Shown here in pieces: positions 61,334 through 64,000 of a DNA stretch of 64,000 nucleotides; positions within the stretch are counted from its first letter, which is position 1; each line of letters begins with the position of its first letter. This DNA comes from Thioalkalicoccus limnaeus (lineage in GTDB: Bacteria; Pseudomonadota; Gammaproteobacteria; Chromatiales; Chromatiaceae), in the NCBI RefSeq assembly GCF_041197575.1, contig NZ_JBDKXB010000011.1, positions 1-64,000 on the forward strand, read 5' to 3'. A program made the position numbers and the translations under genes. The notes beneath the pieces were generated by a model. It saw only the letters and a list, made by a program, of their open reading frames with translations, was not told the origin of the DNA and searched no databases.

Positions 61334-61870
61334 TCAGTCTTGCGAGGAACCCTCCGTGCGACGGCGAAAGAGCGTGCTGCCGCAGTCGGCACACAGCGGG
61401 ACACGGCCGGTTCGGACCAAGTGGGTCTCCGCGCCACATCGATCGCAGATAAGTGTTCCCGGACCGGTGATCTCGCCGGCCTGATAAAGGCTCATCAGCC
61501 TGGCGTTCTCGGCCCACTGCGCCAGATTCAAGCTGGTCTGATCAGCCACCCGCGCGAACATCTCGAGCATCCGCTGTTCCATCAACTCGAGATCGAAACG
61601 CCACCAATTGCGCAGATCTTCCCCGGTTTCAGCGATATAGTGGGCGGCGTCCTTGATATCGCGCTCGATGTACTCCGAGACCCTGTTCGCCTCTTCGCGT
61701 GTCAATTCGCCGAGTTCGACCATCTGGTCACGGACCCGGCCAAGCAGGTCGGTCAACCGCGGTATGGTTCCTTGCCTTACCTCCTCGATTTGGTCATGGG
61801 TCTGCTGGAGCATCCGGTCGTACGCTTCGACCAGGTGATCCGGACTCTCTTTGTTCCGATCTTGTGACAT
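61334..61870 (-). CDS. zinc-ribbon protein of DUF1451/YbeL type
   Basis: A 178-residue protein with a long helical N-terminal part (AYDRMLQQTHDQIEEVRQG to WWRFDLELMEQRMLEMF) and a C-terminal zinc ribbon (LICDRCGAETHLVRTGRVPLCADCGST, CxxC twice). The pattern matches the DUF1451 family, whose role is unknown. The ATG at 61870 has a strong GGAGG seven bases upstream, so the longer frame to 61996 is discarded. Confidence 0.85.
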   Translation of the reverse strand: MSQDRNKESPDHLVEAYDRMLQQTHDQIEEVRQGTIPRLTDLLGRVRDQMVELGELTREEANRVSEYIERDIKDAAHYIAETGEDLRNWWRFDLELMEQRMLEMFARVADQTSLNLAQWAENARLMSLYQAGEITGPGTLICDRCGAETHLVRTGRVPLCADCGSTLFRRRTEGSSQD

Positions 61871-62116
61871 CTTGGCCTCCGTTTGTTGCAAAAGACTGGG
61901 GTCGAGTCGCTCGCGATTCAATCCGGCGCCCTTATCGCCCGATGGCGTTGCCGTGCCAACGCGACGATTCTGGCGTTGCGATTCGAGGAGGCTCAACGAA
62001 CCCTCGCGGACCCGTTGATTCCTTCGGGCATCCTTTCAGAGAGTTTATTCCTTCCAGGCCTGGGTTAGAATCGGAACCCGTCGCCTGTCGTGGCCCCCTT
62101 GCTTGTTTGGATTGAC

Positions 62117-63154
62117 ATGATGCGCTCGGCAAAAGTATACGATCAGGCAGCGGCCGCGATTCGCTACCTGCCCCCGGCTTCCCGGCATGGTCTACTGGAC
62201 ACGCGAAGCCTGGTTCGGTTGGCGACCCTGGCTGCCTCGAGCCATAACTCGCAGCCATGGCGGTTTCGCATTGCCCGCGATCGGATCACGATCCTGCCGG
62301 ATTATCGGCGCCGCTGCCCCGTCGTCGATCCGGACGACAGTCACCTGTTCGAGAGCCTTGGTTGCGCGGCCGAGAACCTGGTCGTCGCCGCGGCCGCCCA
62401 GGGTTTCGATGCGCAGGCCTCGTACAGCCAGTCGCTCGATGCCGTCGTCGTCGACCTCGAGCGATCGGACTGGGCTCGGGCCAACGAACTCTACCCAGCG
62501 ATCGCGCAGCGCCAATGCGTCCGCCGACCCTACAACGGACGGCCTCTCGGGCGAGCCGAACTCGACAAGCTGACGCAGGCCGGACGCGGCGGTAGCCGCG
62601 CGCAAACAGTGATGCTGGTCACGGACGCGGCGAAGGAGGCGGTCGTCGACTTCGTGACTCAGGGCAATGCTTTGCAACTAACGGACCGCGCCTACCGGCG
62701 CGAACTGGCCTCGTGGATTCGGTTCAACAGCCGCGAGGCCCTGCGCCACGGCGACGGTCTCTCGGCCCGAGCCAACCGGCGTCTGCCGTTGCCATCATGG
62801 CCGGCTCGGCTGCTGTCGAAGCCGTTGCTCGATCCCGAACGGCAATCCGCGCGCGACAGGAAGCAGATCCGCACCGCCGCCGGCGTAGCCGTTTTCGTCT
62901 CGGCCGAGCACGACAAGGCATCGTGGGTCGAGGTCGGGCGGACCTGCCAGCGCTTTCTGCTCCAGGCGGCGGCGTTGAACATCCGCACCGCCTTCATCAA
63001 CCAACCGATCGAAGCGCGTTCGCTGCGCGGTCAGTTCGAAAGCTGGCTGCAGTTGAAGGGGGAGCGCGCGCTGCTGATGGTGCGCTTCGGCCATGGCCCA
63101 AAGGCGCCATTCAGCTTACGACGACCACTCGACGAGGTAATCTTGACCGAATGA
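62117..63154 (+). CDS. Acg-like nitroreductase-fold protein
   Basis: A 345-residue protein with two nitroreductase-like halves. LVRLATLAASSHNSQPWRFRI is the FMN-phosphate region of the nitroreductase fold, and ERQCVRRPYNGRPL the second. Homologues include mycobacterial Acg, in which no enzyme activity on nitro compounds was shown. The start is taken at the ATG at 62117; a GTG at 62090 is possible. The 246 bases before it hold the divergent promoters, none of which I could define. Confidence 0.8.
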   Translation: MMRSAKVYDQAAAAIRYLPPASRHGLLDTRSLVRLATLAASSHNSQPWRFRIARDRITILPDYRRRCPVVDPDDSHLFESLGCAAENLVVAAAAQGFDAQASYSQSLDAVVVDLERSDWARANELYPAIAQRQCVRRPYNGRPLGRAELDKLTQAGRGGSRAQTVMLVTDAAKEAVVDFVTQGNALQLTDRAYRRELASWIRFNSREALRHGDGLSARANRRLPLPSWPARLLSKPLLDPERQSARDRKQIRTAAGVAVFVSAEHDKASWVEVGRTCQRFLLQAAALNIRTAFINQPIEARSLRGQFESWLQLKGERALLMVRFGHGPKAPFSLRRPLDEVILTE

Positions 63155-63245
63155 TGACGTTCATCGAGCATCCACATCGCTCCTGGAACCGCCGGGGTCT
63201 GCGCCTCCCGGTCGACGGGTTGTGGCGGGCCGCACCTTGGTCTCG

Positions 63246-64000
63246 ATGACCTCGACCCGCCGCCGACCGGGGTCTGCCGCGCTGCTCGGAAGCTGGCTTC
63301 TGATCGTGGTCGCGCTGATCGGCTGTGGTCCGCCAACGGATCAGGAGTCGATCCAGATCTCCGGTCCGACGATGGGCACCTACTACGTCGTGCAGGTGGC
63401 AGACCCGCCGGCCGGCTTGACGGCGCACGAATTGAAACAGGCCGTCGAGACGATCCTCGATCGGGTCATCGCCGAGATCTCGACCTACGAGCCGGAGTCG
63501 GAGCTTTCTCGTTTCAATCAGAACCGTTCGACAGACTGGGTCCCCGTTTCGGCGAATCTCGTCGAGATCGTCGCCGAGTCGCTCGAACTGAGCCGGTTGA
63601 CCGATGGAACCTACGATCCGACGATCGGGCCATTGGTCAATCTCTGGGGTTTCGGTGCGCAAGGGCGCGTCGCGGAACCACCGACGGCGGCGGCCGTCGC
63701 CGCCGCGGCCGAGCGCGTTGGTTTCGACCAGCTCGCGTGGCGCGCAGAGCCGCCTGCGCTGCGCAAGGCTCGCCCGGATCTCTATCTCGACCTGTCGTCA
63801 CTCGGTGAGGGCTATGGCGCCGATCTGATTGCGGATTTCCTCGAGTCGCGCGGTCTGGACCACTATCTGGTTGCCGTGGCCGGGACATTGCGCGTCAAGG
63901 GCCTGAATACCCGCGGCACGCCATGGGCCATCGCGATCGAGGAACCGACACCCGGCTACCGAGCCGTTCACCGCATTATCCAGATCGGCGACGGGGCCCT
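63246..64000 (+). CDS. apbE: FAD:protein FMN transferase ApbE, cut by the window edge
   Basis: The first 251 residues of a periplasmic flavin transferase that puts FMN on threonine of target proteins such as Nqr and Rnf subunits. A signal peptide ends in a lipobox-like LIGC; ISGPTMGTYYVVQV, SRFNQNRSTDWVPVS, GTYDPTIGPLVNLWGFG and DLSSLGEGYGADLIADFLES are all family marks. The fragment ends near IIQIGDGA, before the C-terminal metal-binding part. Its target is not encoded in the window. It follows the nitroreductase-like gene by 91 bases. Confidence 0.9.
   Translation, partial: MTSTRRRPGSAALLGSWLLIVVALIGCGPPTDQESIQISGPTMGTYYVVQVADPPAGLTAHELKQAVETILDRVIAEISTYEPESELSRFNQNRSTDWVPVSANLVEIVAESLELSRLTDGTYDPTIGPLVNLWGFGAQGRVAEPPTAAAVAAAAERVGFDQLAWRAEPPALRKARPDLYLDLSSLGEGYGADLIADFLESRGLDHYLVAVAGTLRVKGLNTRGTPWAIAIEEPTPGYRAVHRIIQIGDGA

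Noticed and set aside
61871..62116. Possible promoter TAGAAT before the nitroreductase-like gene
   Set aside because: No matching -35 element at 16-18 bases; not strong enough to list.

Overview
The window reads as chromosomal DNA of a GC-rich gammaproteobacterium. Several gene neighbourhoods fit the order Chromatiales (purple sulfur bacteria and relatives): envC next to a rhodanese gene, secB, gpsA and trmL; glnA with a DUF4124 gene and ntrBC; glyQS-gmhB-plsC; and the origin block gyrB-dnaN-dnaA / rpmH-rnpA-yidD-yidC-mnmE. No photosynthesis or sulfur-oxidation operon lies in the window, so the Chromatiales assignment is an inference. A persulfide-sensor-like ArsR regulator beside a rhodanese agrees with it.

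Region 1 (1-20.5 kb) is a surface-glycan locus made of two arms. The left arm is on the minus strand: GT2 - GT4 - GT2 - WsaF-like glycosyltransferase - Wzm permease - Wzt ATPase - start of a further gene. The right arm is on the plus strand: a large GT4 fusion - methyltransferase - second Wzm - second Wzt - sulfotransferase - AsnB-type amidotransferase - two GT4s - second AsnB-type amidotransferase - GT4. Most joints are ATGA, GTGA or TGATG overlaps. Each arm has its own ABC-2 exporter whose ATPase carries a C-terminal glycan-recognition-type extension. Between the arms lies the decayed remnant of a REP-associated (Y1/HUH) transposase.

Region 2 (20.5-32.6 kb, minus strand) is a type II secretion operon in the order E-F-G-H-I-J-K-(440 bp)-L-M-C/N-D. 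It is preceded by an overlapping WecA/MraY-family phosphoglycosyltransferase gene. The secretin has a lipobox and may be a self-piloting lipo-secretin.

Region 3 (32.6-41 kb) is housekeeping: a DJ-1 family protein, CtpA protease, EnvC, ArsR regulator, rhodanese, SecB, GpsA, TrmL, a class-1B-like dihydroorotate dehydrogenase without a visible PyrK, and two unrecognised small proteins.

Region 4 (41-47.4 kb, minus strand) is nitrogen control: ntrC, ntrB, a DUF4124 protein and glnA, then a cation diffusion facilitator gene. glnA has a sigma-54 promoter and an upstream NtrC-like site.

Region 5 (47.4-51.7 kb, plus strand) has glyQ, glyS, gmhB and a plsC-like acyltransferase.

Region 6 (52-61.3 kb) is the replication-origin neighbourhood. 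gyrB, dnaN and dnaA run left; rpmH, rnpA, yidD, yidC and mnmE run right. recF is missing between dnaN and gyrB, and a consensus parS site sits there instead. DnaA boxes and an AT-rich stretch lie between dnaA and dnaN, and one further DnaA box lies between dnaA and rpmH. rnpA has no ordinary start codon between the rpmH gene and its conserved core.

Region 7 (61.3-64 kb) has a zinc-ribbon protein, an Acg-like nitroreductase and the start of apbE, which runs off the window.
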